From Candidatus Hydrogenedentota bacterium (GTDB lineage Bacteria > Hydrogenedentota > Hydrogenedentia > Hydrogenedentales > SLHB01), in NCBI GenBank assembly GCA_026387845.1, contig JAPLKX010000326.1, positions 1 through 17,979 on the forward strand: a DNA stretch of 17,979 nucleotides, given 5' to 3'. This document shows, piece by piece, positions 8,057 through 15,677 of the stretch. Below the pieces are notes generated by a model. It was not told the DNA's origin. It did not search any database and saw nothing but the letters and a program-made list of their open reading frames with translations. Position numbers and translations under genes: made by a program. Numbering within the stretch: the first letter of the stretch is position 1; each line of letters starts with the position of its first letter.

Positions 8057-9505
8057 CTACAGGCGGTTCAGGGCATTGAGTGCGGCGCGTGCGGCGTTGC
8101 ATCCGCACATCCCGTGAACCCCGCCGGCCGGCGGGGTAGATGCGGAACAAATGAACACGCGGGGGTTGGGAGTTGCCCACGGGACGAGTCTCGCCACAGG
8201 CCGGGTAAAGAGCTGGGTCCAGTTGTAGAGGCCCGCGCCGATGTCGCCGCCAACCAGGTTTGGGTTGTACTGCTCGAGGTGTTGGCAATTCATAGATGCC
8301 CGGCCGACGACAACGTGTGAGAAGCCGGGCGCGAATCGTTCGATTTGCCGCTCGACAGCGTCCCGGACATTTTCGGTGGAGGCGTTTGGAACGTGGCAGT
8401 AGCCCCAGAGTACGTGGCGGCCAGCGGGTGCTCGGGAGGGATCGAACAGGGTGGGTTGAGCGAGGAGGAGGAAGGGCTGATCGGCGATTCGGCCCTGGTG
8501 TGGCTCGCGTTCGCTCTCGCGGATGTCTTCGAGATTCCCGCCAAGATGGATAACGCCGGCGTTGCGGCACTTGCCCGCGGCCCATGGTACGGGGGCGGAG
8601 AGTACCCAGTCCATTTTGAAGACGCCGGGGCCGTACCGGTACCTGGCGAGGCGGCGCCGGTAAGATTGGGGCAGTAAATCGCCGGCGAACTGCAACAACT
8701 GGCGCGGCGTCACGTCGAACAGGTAAACGTCGGCCGGAGGGAGGTCGCGGGCGTCGGAAACGGGGCAGCCCGTGGTTATGCTGCCGCCGTACTCGATCAG
8801 CCGGGCCGCGAGCGCTTCCACCAGTTGCTGCGTGCCGCCTTCAACAAAAGGCCAGCCCACCGCATGCCCGGCCGCGGCCAGTACGAGCGCGAACGCGGCG
8901 GCCGGTGATTGGTCCAGCGGCAGCCCGGAATGCGCGGCCAGCCCGGCGATGAAACCGCGGGCGCGCCCGCCCTTGAAGAGATGGGCGAGGCTGAGGCCCG
9001 AACGGATGGCGGACAAGCCAAACCGCGCCAGAAGGAACGGGTGGCGCGGGATGCGCAGGGGCGAGAGGATCTGGCCGATGAGATCCGGCCATCTTTGAAC
9101 GAGGGGCGTCATGAGGCGCGAGTAGGTGTTGGCGTCGTGGGTGTCGCGGAAGGACTCAGCGGTCTCGCCGATGTCGCGGGACAAGACGGCGGCGGTCCCA
9201 TCGAGAAACGGGTGCGCCATGGGGTAGGTTGGGTGGACCCACCGCACGCCGCATTGTTCAAGATCCAGATCTTGGAAGCAGGGCGATGAGACCGCGAGTG
9301 GAAGGCTTGTGGCGCAGACGTCATGGAGCACACCGGGCTCGATCAGCTCGGCGGTTCGCGCGCCGCCGCCGGCGGACGTGTGTTGCTCGAGTACGGTGAC
9401 GCGCATCCCGGCGTGGGCGAGTGTGCATGCTGCCGCCAGCCCGTTCGGGCCGGCTCCAATGACGACGGCCGTCTTTTTGCGGGCTATTTGGGCTGACGAT
9501 CCCAC
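8057..9505 (-). CDS. FAD-dependent oxidoreductase, phytoene desaturase/PYROXD2-like
   Basis: A 482-residue flavoprotein of the phytoene-dehydrogenase-related family (COG1233 type). The N-terminus has the dinucleotide fold AVVIGAGPNGLAAA with GAGPNG at 17-22, Glu40 to bind the adenosine ribose, and GGGARTAEL after it. The C-terminus has the FAD-closing motif PPAGGVHGMCGCNAA. This family includes carotenoid desaturases but also many oxidoreductases of unknown substrate; no carotenoid gene is nearby, so a carotenoid role is not supported. GTG 9505 is the only reasonable start before the FAD fold; its ribosome site is weak, but it overlaps the end of the DoxX gene by 22 nt, which suggests translational coupling. 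No signal peptide is seen. Confidence 0.85.
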   Translation of the reverse strand: MGSSAQIARKKTAVVIGAGPNGLAAACTLAHAGMRVTVLEQHTSAGGGARTAELIEPGVLHDVCATSLPLAVSSPCFQDLDLEQCGVRWVHPTYPMAHPFLDGTAAVLSRDIGETAESFRDTHDANTYSRLMTPLVQRWPDLIGQILSPLRIPRHPFLLARFGLSAIRSGLSLAHLFKGGRARGFIAGLAAHSGLPLDQSPAAAFALVLAAAGHAVGWPFVEGGTQQLVEALAARLIEYGGSITTGCPVSDARDLPPADVYLFDVTPRQLLQFAGDLLPQSYRRRLARYRYGPGVFKMDWVLSAPVPWAAGKCRNAGVIHLGGNLEDIRESEREPHQGRIADQPFLLLAQPTLFDPSRAPAGRHVLWGYCHVPNASTENVRDAVERQIERFAPGFSHVVVGRASMNCQHLEQYNPNLVGGDIGAGLYNWTQLFTRPVARLVPWATPNPRVFICSASTPPAGGVHGMCGCNAARAALNALNRL

Positions 9506-9963
9506 TGGGCTTCACGCGGTGTGGACGGTTGCGGCGTCCCAAAAACCAACCTGTCCAATGAGAACCGGCCCGGCCCCATTGCGATCAGCAGGATAGCCAC
9601 GCAGAAATAGACCGCCGGCAGTTCCAATGCCGGAACTCCGGTTTTTGAGACAAACGGTGCGCCCATCATGAGGGCCATGCTCAAGACGGCCACGGTCATC
9701 GTAGACGCAATGCCAAGAGACGCCAGCCGCGTCAGCAGCCCTACGATCCAAGCCATCCCGCCGCCAAACTCCGACAGCGCGGCCAGCGCCTGGAAAATGC
9801 CAGGCGCAAACCCTTCCGGGCCCATCCAGCCGAACGGGTTCTGGATTTTTGAGAACCCATGGATTACGAAGGCCATACCCACCACAACCCGGATCAGCAG
9901 GAGTGCGGCGTCCCCGTAGACGGAATGCCGCGTCACTCCGAAAATGCAATTCAAAATTTTCAT
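9484..9963 (-). CDS. DoxX family integral membrane protein
   Basis: A 159-residue membrane protein with about four hydrophobic helices (near 18-36, 53-76, 78-100 and 113-131). It has the DoxX-type signature LLLIRVVVGMAFVIHGFSKI, with Gly-rich GGGMAWIVGLLTRLA in the middle. DoxX proteins are small quinone/thiol-linked or uncharacterised membrane proteins; no precise role can be given. The start is ATG 9963, where AAGGA sits 5 nt upstream; a longer frame to 10020 adds 19 residues without family resemblance. Its stop overlaps the start of the FAD oxidoreductase, so the two are probably made together and may form a membrane-linked redox pair (inference). Confidence 0.85.
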   Translation of the reverse strand: MKILNCIFGVTRHSVYGDAALLLIRVVVGMAFVIHGFSKIQNPFGWMGPEGFAPGIFQALAALSEFGGGMAWIVGLLTRLASLGIASTMTVAVLSMALMMGAPFVSKTGVPALELPAVYFCVAILLIAMGPGRFSLDRLVFGTPQPSTPREAQWDRQPK

Positions 9964-10056
9964 CGCGGTCCTTCGCAATTCCAACAGGGAACCAGACGTA
10001 AAGGTCTTCTGGAACAACATTCCGAACGGTATTCCAATTCCGTGGGTTGGCCGGCC

Positions 10057-10572
10057 TTATTCAGGCTTTTTGGGCCGATAACCTCTGCGGCCCCGCTGGC
10101 GGGACACTTCTTCCGGCACGCTTGCCGTCCACCCGCGTCGTGCATCGGCGACCTGGTCAAACTGCGGGACGTACGGCTTGATGTCGAGAAGGGGCGATCC
10201 GTCGAGGATATCCACGTCTTCAATGTGTAAGGTCGCTCCTTCGACTGACGTTAGGCGGACAATTGAGAGGCCGATGTGGTTGGGCCTCGATGGGTGGCGC
10301 GTGGCAAAAACGCCTTTGGGCATGTCTACCAGGCAGGGCTTGACGGTCAGTTTCGTATCCGCGGCCTTGTGGAAGTGGTAGAGGAGGATCAGGTGGGAAA
10401 ACCCCTCCAAATCTTTCAAGCCTTCCGCGTATTCGGGAAAGACCTCGACGCGGCCTGAACAATCCCGGGCAAAGGCCGGCTGGGCAGGCGTCTCCTCCGG
10501 GACGCGGTGTTCACTGTGGATTATGCCGATGGGCGTACAGATGATTCTTTTTCTACTGCGTCTCGTTTGCAT
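10057..10572 (-). CDS. trmO: TrmO-like tRNA methyltransferase (TsaA/YaeB family)
   Basis: A 171-residue member of the TsaA/TrmO family, which N6-methylates t6A37 in tRNA(Thr) using S-adenosylmethionine. Family motifs are visible in order: TPIGIIHSEH at the start, LKDLEGFSHLILLYHFH in the middle, then FATRHPSRPNHIGLSIVRL and VDILDGSPLLDIKPYVPQFD. The first is the N-terminal entry strand, the third the SAM-pocket loop of this beta-barrel methyltransferase. A C-terminal basic tail (RQRGRRGYRPKKPE) could help tRNA binding. It lacks the longer C-terminal domain of E. coli TrmO, as many bacterial and archaeal members do. ATG 10572 has GAGG 7 nt upstream. It starts 12 nt after the stop of the out-of-frame tail behind MoxR, and it may be co-transcribed with moxR. 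Confidence 0.85.
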   Translation of the reverse strand: MQTRRSRKRIICTPIGIIHSEHRVPEETPAQPAFARDCSGRVEVFPEYAEGLKDLEGFSHLILLYHFHKAADTKLTVKPCLVDMPKGVFATRHPSRPNHIGLSIVRLTSVEGATLHIEDVDILDGSPLLDIKPYVPQFDQVADARRGWTASVPEEVSRQRGRRGYRPKKPE

Positions 10573-10584
10573 CGCGTGCCTCGG

Positions 10585-10713
10585 CTAGCCGGTTCCGCTG
10601 TCAGGCGGCGGCATTTGTTGGGAAAGAACTGCCTCGAGTTGTGCTATTCGTTCAGGACTCAGCGAATATCTGAACCGCGTCTCATTGTACAGCCGGTACC
10701 ACTGAGCGGCGTG
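10585..10713 (-). pseudogene. Out-of-frame remnant resembling the C-terminus of a TgpA/DUF4129 protein
   Basis: In another minus-strand frame than MoxR, codons from about 10713 to a TAG at 10585-10587 read HAAQWYRLYNETRF, then SLSPERIAQLEAVL and a Pro-rich end. The pattern RLY....RF followed by a Leu-rich amphipathic helix resembles the extreme C-terminus of DUF4129/transglutaminase (TgpA) proteins, usually encoded downstream of moxR and a DUF58 gene. The frame is open from 10752, has no start codon until near its end, and overlaps the last codons of MoxR. The remnant ends 12 nt before trmO, as a real upstream gene of that operon would. The identification is by eye and only moderately sure. 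Confidence 0.45.
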
Positions 10714-11566
10714 GCAGTACGTAAACCGCCAGCCGCTGCACGTCGTCCGGCATCACGTAATCCCGGCCATCGAGAAAGGCCGACGCCTGCGCTGATCGGA
10801 ACAGCATAAGCGCCCCGCGCGGGCTCACACCCAGTTTGAGCCGGGCGTCCCGCCGCGTCCCCGCAACGATTTCGACAATGTAACGCGAGATCGTCTCATC
10901 CAGCCGGACGGCGCGGACCTGGGCCTGCATGTCGGTCACATCCTGTCTGTTTAGGACGGGACCAATCGTCTCTAGCGGGTGTGTTTCCGCCTGCGAATGA
11001 AGGATCTCGACCTCGACGTCCGGATCCGGGTACCCGAGCGAGAGCAGCATGAGGAACCGGTCGAGCTGCGCCTCGGGAAGCGGATACGTTCCGTGAAACT
11101 CGACGGGGTTCTGCGTGGCCAGCAGCATAAACGGCGGATCGAGCGGGTAACGGGTGCCTTCGATGGTGGCCTGGCCTTCGCTCATCGCCTCCAAAAGGGC
11201 GGATTGCGTTCGCGGCGACGCCCGGTTGATCTCGTCGGCGAGCAGGAAATTCGCGAAAACAGGGCCGGGCCGGAACGTGAATGTCCCCTGAACCGGATTA
11301 TAGATCGACGAACCCAGAATGTCGCCCGGAAGCAAGTCCGGTGTGAACTGGATCCGGTTGAAATCTGCCGCCACGGATTTCGCCAGCGCCTTGGCGAGCG
11401 TCGTCTTGCCCATCCCCGGCACGTCTTCAAACAACACCGACCCGCCCGCCAGCAACGCGATCAGCAGCATGTCAATGGGGTCGTCTTTGCCCCGAATCAC
11501 GTGGGTCAGGTTCTTCTTCAGATCTTGAAGTTTCTGATGGTGCAGGCTCATCTTTTCCTGGGACAT
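10682..11566 (-). CDS. moxR: MoxR-family AAA+ ATPase, C-terminus apparently truncated
   Basis: Cytosolic MoxR chaperone-like ATPase. The 294-residue product has Walker A DVPGMGKT (48-55), Walker B FLLADEIN (107-114), sensor 1 LATQNP (149-154) and the arginine-finger segment PLPEAQLDRF (162-171). The lid domain includes GVSPRGALMLFRSAQA and YVMPDDVQ. MoxR proteins usually have about 320-330 residues; here the protein stops just after the YVLPRR segment (normally VL.HR), about 30 residues early. MoxR normally works with a DUF58 (VWA-like) and a transglutaminase partner encoded next to it; neither is intact here. ATG 11566 has GGAGA about 9 nt upstream. The next intact gene is trmO. Confidence 0.88.
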   Translation of the reverse strand: MSQEKMSLHHQKLQDLKKNLTHVIRGKDDPIDMLLIALLAGGSVLFEDVPGMGKTTLAKALAKSVAADFNRIQFTPDLLPGDILGSSIYNPVQGTFTFRPGPVFANFLLADEINRASPRTQSALLEAMSEGQATIEGTRYPLDPPFMLLATQNPVEFHGTYPLPEAQLDRFLMLLSLGYPDPDVEVEILHSQAETHPLETIGPVLNRQDVTDMQAQVRAVRLDETISRYIVEIVAGTRRDARLKLGVSPRGALMLFRSAQASAFLDGRDYVMPDDVQRLAVYVLPRRSVVPAVQ

Positions 11567-11722
11567 GTATTGGCATCTCCAACGGGCTTACTCATCTTGC
11601 GACCAGATGAACACGGCAAGAGCTTCGACGATGCTACTACAACTTACGGAATTCCTGCTAATTGCCGCCCGGGGAAGTTCCGGTAGCCCAGCAGGCAGCG
11701 TACCAGAACCTCGCGCCCGTGC

Positions 11723-12976
11723 TCATGGCCGCATGACGCGGCCGAGGAACAGGATGCTGCCCGTGGGTTTGTCCTGGATGAGGAACAGGAACGGGTGATC
11801 GGCCCGGAACACGGGCGGGGGTTCGGGCGCGGCCGTCGCGCCGAGCGTCATTATTACGGCGGTGGCGGCGGCGGCTTCCGTGCCTTTTTCGTTCACGTCG
11901 ACATAGGCTTTATGCAGGACTTTGTCAATCCAGATACGCTGATCGGGCGGGGGCTGGACCGTGAATTCAATCATTTTCATGAAATCAGCTTGCAGTGTGA
12001 AGGCATCGGGCATACCCATCGCCTTGAGTGTGTCTGTCAGGTTAAACGCGGACTCCATTTTGAAGCGGGGAAAATAGACCTCGACTTTCTCAGGATGTAA
12101 CCCGGCCAGCCACCCGTAAAGGAGATCCGTGTTGAGTTCTTTCTCAAGCGCGGCCAAGCCGTTTCGGTCGCGGGGTAGCAACACGACCATCGAGAGGCGG
12201 TTGCCGCGATACCCCATCTCAAGAATCTGGAGGCTATCAGTCGAACTGTAACCAAACTGAATGCTTTGATGCATCAACGGGACGTTTTTTTGAGTCCCGC
12301 CCTCGAGGTAAAACGGCTCATCCTTTGTTGCATCTTCCTTGAACTCGTGCAGCCAGTCGCCTTTAAAATAGATGGCGTTGGTCAGGACCAGCAGGGTGTA
12401 AGCCGAGAAATCTGCGGCGTTGACAATTTCTGGGATCTTGCCTGCGGTCTGCTTTGAGGTCCACTTATTGATCTTGTCTGCTGTCGGCCCCGGTTCTTTT
12501 GAGAAACTAACCTTTTCCAACTCGGCGCCGTAGAAGTCCCTGTTCAGCTTCAAAAAATCTTCCCGGAACTTGAAGTACTCCTTCTCTTCGCCCCAAAGGC
12601 GGTTGGCTATATCGAGTTGGTATCCGGCTTTTGACGCAGGCACGTACGTGAGCGCCTGCAGAAGGGAGCCAAAGCTGGCGTGCAGCTTCTCGTCGCTGAA
12701 CGGGAAGTGGAGCACCTGTTCCATTTGAGCCTGGGTAGCGCCCTGCGCGCCGGCGTATGTCATCGCCAGTGCCGCCGACACACTGAACGGAGAGAAGAAG
12801 AGGTTGTCGCGGTTCGTGTTGAGTTTGGCGTAGAGGTCAAGCGCGAATTGGTTGTTGCCCCGGACGACCGGGGTCAACGTCGCTTCGTCCACGGTCAACG
12901 TTATCGCTTTTCCCTGGCCGCAAGCAGGCAGGAGCGCCTGCACGACTATCATCGCCACAAGAATGCATCGGTTCAT
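11723..12976 (-). CDS. Serpin-family protease inhibitor, probable lipoprotein
   Basis: A 417-residue serpin with an N-terminal signal. A lipobox-like LLPAC (Cys19) follows a hydrophobic stretch, so the protein is probably lipid-anchored outside the cytoplasm; Pro at -2 is unusual, so plain secretion is possible. The serpin fold is complete: NLFFSPFSVSAALAMTYAGA, LLVLTNAIYFKGDW, MVVLLPRD and the C-terminal GSILFLGRV. The hinge EKGTEAAAATAV has the small-residue pattern of inhibitory serpins. The reactive-centre loop (about 363-389) is rich in Ala, Thr and Pro and about 5 residues longer than in alpha-1-antitrypsin, so the scissile bond cannot be assigned; the small/aliphatic residues suggest elastase-like or subtilisin-like targets. 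The start is ATG 12976 with a strong AGGAGGA 7 nt upstream. It is divergent from the GH95 gene. Confidence 0.93.
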   Translation of the reverse strand: MNRCILVAMIVVQALLPACGQGKAITLTVDEATLTPVVRGNNQFALDLYAKLNTNRDNLFFSPFSVSAALAMTYAGAQGATQAQMEQVLHFPFSDEKLHASFGSLLQALTYVPASKAGYQLDIANRLWGEEKEYFKFREDFLKLNRDFYGAELEKVSFSKEPGPTADKINKWTSKQTAGKIPEIVNAADFSAYTLLVLTNAIYFKGDWLHEFKEDATKDEPFYLEGGTQKNVPLMHQSIQFGYSSTDSLQILEMGYRGNRLSMVVLLPRDRNGLAALEKELNTDLLYGWLAGLHPEKVEVYFPRFKMESAFNLTDTLKAMGMPDAFTLQADFMKMIEFTVQPPPDQRIWIDKVLHKAYVDVNEKGTEAAAATAVIMTLGATAAPEPPPVFRADHPFLFLIQDKPTGSILFLGRVMRP

Positions 12977-13166
12977 CGTTCAGTCCTCCTGTTGCATACG
13001 TGATCAACTCGTGCAATGGGACTACGTTGAAACAAGATTCCCGCCTCTTCTCAGGATGCGCTTTCGACGGTTAATATTCAATTGCCATCGCCGCCAACCG
13101 TTTGAAGTACAACACCAATTCTGATTCAATCACATTATAAAAAATAAAATGACAGGCGGTGAGAAC
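12977..13166. promoter_or_regulatory. Divergent intergenic region between serpin and GH95
   Basis: This gap separates two genes that point away from each other, so it must hold both promoters. Its GH95-proximal half is AT-rich. The only strong box is a perfect minus-strand TATAAT (13134-13139) facing the serpin gene, without a good -35. For GH95, no -35/-10 pair with proper spacing is convincing. No inverted operator repeat stands out. Confidence 0.35.
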
Positions 13167-15590
13167 ATGATGCGGACGCTATGGATTCTTAGTGCGGGTA
13201 TCCTGATGGGAGTGCAGAATTGTGCTGCGGCGGAAGAACTGTCGGGTACTCCACTGGTTTTCTGGTATCGGCAGCCGGCCAGCCGGTGGATGGAGTCGTT
13301 GCCGGTGGGCAATGGGCGGCTGGGCGCTATGGTCTTCGGTGGCGTGGATTGTGAACGGATCGCGTTGAACGAATCGACCCTCTGGTCGGGGGAGCCCGGC
13401 GCGCATGAAAATCCTGCAACGCGGGAACATTTGGCGGAGATCCGGGCTGCTCTGTTTGAAGGCCGCTATGCCGAGGCGCAGGGAATGTGCCGTCGGTACG
13501 TCCTTGGGCGGAGAAACAACTACGGCACGCACCTGCCGATGGGTAACCTGCTCCTGCGTTTTGCCGACACCGGAAACGATATTGGGGAGTATCGCCGCGA
13601 GTTGGATCTGGACCAGGCGGTTGCGCGGGTTGCTTATACAGTTCGCGGCACGCGCTATGAGCGGGAGATCCTGTGTTCGAATGTCGACCAGGTTCTGATC
13701 GTGCGCTTTATCTCCAGCACGCCCGGCGAACTCTCGTTCGAGGTGGCGATTGACGGAGGAGAGAACCCCTCGGAAGTGCACGCGGACGGCACGGATGCGC
13801 TGGTCGTCACCGGCCATGCATACGAGAACAAGCACAGTAACGGCCAATGTGGTGTGGGATTTCGCGGACAAGTGAAAGTTGTGGCCTGCGGTGGAAATGT
13901 TGTCGCGTCAGACAAGGCCCTCAAAGTCGAACACGCCGATGCCGCGACGTTATTGGTGGCCATCAACACGGATTTCGGCGGACGCAATCCCGGAGCTTTA
14001 TGCCAGGCCCAGCTCGATGCCGCCGCCAAGAAGAGCTATGACCAGATTCGCGATGCTCACGTGGCCGACCATCAGCGCCTGTTCCGCCGGGTCGATCTCG
14101 ATTTGGGCACAACCGACGCGGCTGCATTGCCAACCGATCAACGGTTGGAACGGCTCCAGAACGGGGGAAATGACCCGCAACTCATCACTACGTTCTTTCA
14201 ATACGGCCGTTACCTCTTGATTGCGGGCTCGCGGGAGAACTCGCCGCTTCCCACAAACCTCCAGGGTATCTGGAACGATAATCTGGCCTGCAAGATGGGC
14301 TGGACCTGCGATTTCCACCTGGACATCAACACGCAACAAAACTACTGGCCGGCCGAGGTGTGCAACCTTTCCGAATGCCATGAACCGCTCTTCGCCTTCA
14401 TCGAGTCGCTGCGCGCGCCGGGCCGGAAAACCGCGCGCGAGACCTATGGCTGCCCGGGTTGGGTGTGCCATGCCGTCACCAACGCCTGGGGCTACACGGC
14501 GCCCGGCTGGGGGCTTGCCTGGGGCGCTCACGCCACTGCCGGTGTTTGGCTGGCGTCGCACCTGTGGGACCACTACGTTTTTACGGGCGACCGGGCATTT
14601 CTGGGTAAGCGGGCCTATCCGGTGCTCAAAGAGGCGGCGGAGTTTTTCCTCGACTACATGCTGGAACATCCCGAGCATCACTACCTGGTCACGGGCCCGT
14701 CCCCCTCGCCGGAAAACGCGTTTATCGCGCCGGACGGCAGCCGGTGCAGCGAATCCATGGGTCCCACGTGCGACACGGTGCTGGTCCGCGACTTGTTCTC
14801 TCACTGTATCGAGGCCAGCCGTATTCTGGGCACGGACGTCGAGTTTGCGGCCGAGCTGGAACGTGCTCTGGCCAAACTCGCGCCGTTACAGGTAGGCAAG
14901 CATGGCCAGTTGCAGGAATGGCTCGAGGATTTCGAAGACGCCATCCCCAACCACCGGCACATGTGCCATCTTATCGCACTGTATCCGTTCAGCCAAATAA
15001 CGCTGAACGGAACGCCGGAATTGGCCAAGGCCGCGCGGGTGACGATCGAGCGTCGGATAAACCGTCCGGACTGGGAAGACGTCGAATGGAGCCGGGGAAA
15101 CCTGATCAACTTCTATGCGCGGCTTGGGGACGGCGACCTGGCTCACGACAGCGTGGTCGGGTTGTTGGGGAAACTGACGGACACGAATTTGCTGACGTTT
15201 TCCGTGGGCGGAATTGCCGGCGCGCCTCAGAACATTTTCGTCATCGACGGCAACTCTTCGGGGACGGCGGGTATCGCAGAGATGCTGCTGCAAAGTCACG
15301 GCGGCGAGATCAACCTGTTGCCGGCACTGCCTCGAGCCTGGCCTAACGGGCGTGTAACGGGCTTGCGGGCCCGGGGCGGATTTGAGGTGGACGTCGCATG
15401 GAAGGGGGGCCGGTTAACGGAAAGTACAATTCGGGCAACAATTGGCGGCACGTGCAGGATTCGCACCTCGTTACCCGTTCAGATCAAGACAATGGGCAGA
15501 GAAACACCCGTCCAGAGGCCCGAACCTAGGGTCGTTGAATTGCCTGTCAACGCTGGCGACACAGTCTGCATCGCCGCCACCGACCGTTAG
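13167..15590 (+). CDS. Secreted GH95-family glycosidase (alpha-L-fucosidase type)
   Basis: An inverting exo-glycosidase of family GH95, which removes alpha-L-fucose (some members alpha-L-galactose) from glycans. Domain order is as in the family: an N-terminal beta-sandwich (LVFWYRQPASRWMESLPVGNGRLGAMVFGG), a linker, an (alpha/alpha)6 barrel and a short C-terminal beta domain. Barrel motifs are FHLDINTQQNYWPAE (Asn388), the general acid Glu516 in PSPSPEN, and Asp694 in IDGN, followed by LLPALPRAWPNGRV. The residue two before Asn388 is Asp386, where Bifidobacterium AfcA has Asn421. A signal peptide (MMRTLWILSAGILMGVQNCAAA) indicates export. GGTGAG lies just before the tandem ATGs at 13167/13170; ATG 13149 is in frame but lacks a ribosome site and would spoil the signal peptide. 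The product is 807 residues from 13167. Confidence 0.92.
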   Translation: MMRTLWILSAGILMGVQNCAAAEELSGTPLVFWYRQPASRWMESLPVGNGRLGAMVFGGVDCERIALNESTLWSGEPGAHENPATREHLAEIRAALFEGRYAEAQGMCRRYVLGRRNNYGTHLPMGNLLLRFADTGNDIGEYRRELDLDQAVARVAYTVRGTRYEREILCSNVDQVLIVRFISSTPGELSFEVAIDGGENPSEVHADGTDALVVTGHAYENKHSNGQCGVGFRGQVKVVACGGNVVASDKALKVEHADAATLLVAINTDFGGRNPGALCQAQLDAAAKKSYDQIRDAHVADHQRLFRRVDLDLGTTDAAALPTDQRLERLQNGGNDPQLITTFFQYGRYLLIAGSRENSPLPTNLQGIWNDNLACKMGWTCDFHLDINTQQNYWPAEVCNLSECHEPLFAFIESLRAPGRKTARETYGCPGWVCHAVTNAWGYTAPGWGLAWGAHATAGVWLASHLWDHYVFTGDRAFLGKRAYPVLKEAAEFFLDYMLEHPEHHYLVTGPSPSPENAFIAPDGSRCSESMGPTCDTVLVRDLFSHCIEASRILGTDVEFAAELERALAKLAPLQVGKHGQLQEWLEDFEDAIPNHRHMCHLIALYPFSQITLNGTPELAKAARVTIERRINRPDWEDVEWSRGNLINFYARLGDGDLAHDSVVGLLGKLTDTNLLTFSVGGIAGAPQNIFVIDGNSSGTAGIAEMLLQSHGGEINLLPALPRAWPNGRVTGLRARGGFEVDVAWKGGRLTESTIRATIGGTCRIRTSLPVQIKTMGRETPVQRPEPRVVELPVNAGDTVCIAATDR

Positions 15591-15656
15591 AATCTTTGTT
15601 CGCGACATCTGCGCGCGACGCGTAGATGTTGGCTGAAGGTCGCGAACAAAGATTCT
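15589..15656. repeat. Nested inverted repeat between convergent genes, probable bidirectional terminator
   Basis: Perfect 18-bp arms (AGAATCTTTGTTCGCGAC at 15589-15606 and its exact complement at 15639-15656). The interior carries a second 9-bp hairpin (15607-15615/15619-15627, one G-T wobble) that stacks directly on the outer stem, leaving an 11-nt bulge on one side. The left arm overlaps the GH95 stop codon; the GH106-like stop lies 22 nt beyond the right arm. No long U-tract follows on either side, so it may terminate inefficiently or serve as a 3' end stabiliser. A short GCGGC/GCCGC hairpin follows at 15661-15676. Confidence 0.8.
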
Positions 15657-15677
15657 GAAAGCGGCGTCTTAGCCGCC

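Noticed and set aside
8018..8058. Inverted repeat AGCCGGC/GCCGGCT as a terminator of the FAD oxidoreductase gene
   Set aside because: Only 7 bp with a 27-nt loop and no U-tract; could be chance in GC-rich DNA.
11549..11595. 15-codon open frame starting at 11595 upstream of and overlapping moxR
   Set aside because: No ribosome site and no distinctive composition, so there is no evidence for a leader peptide.
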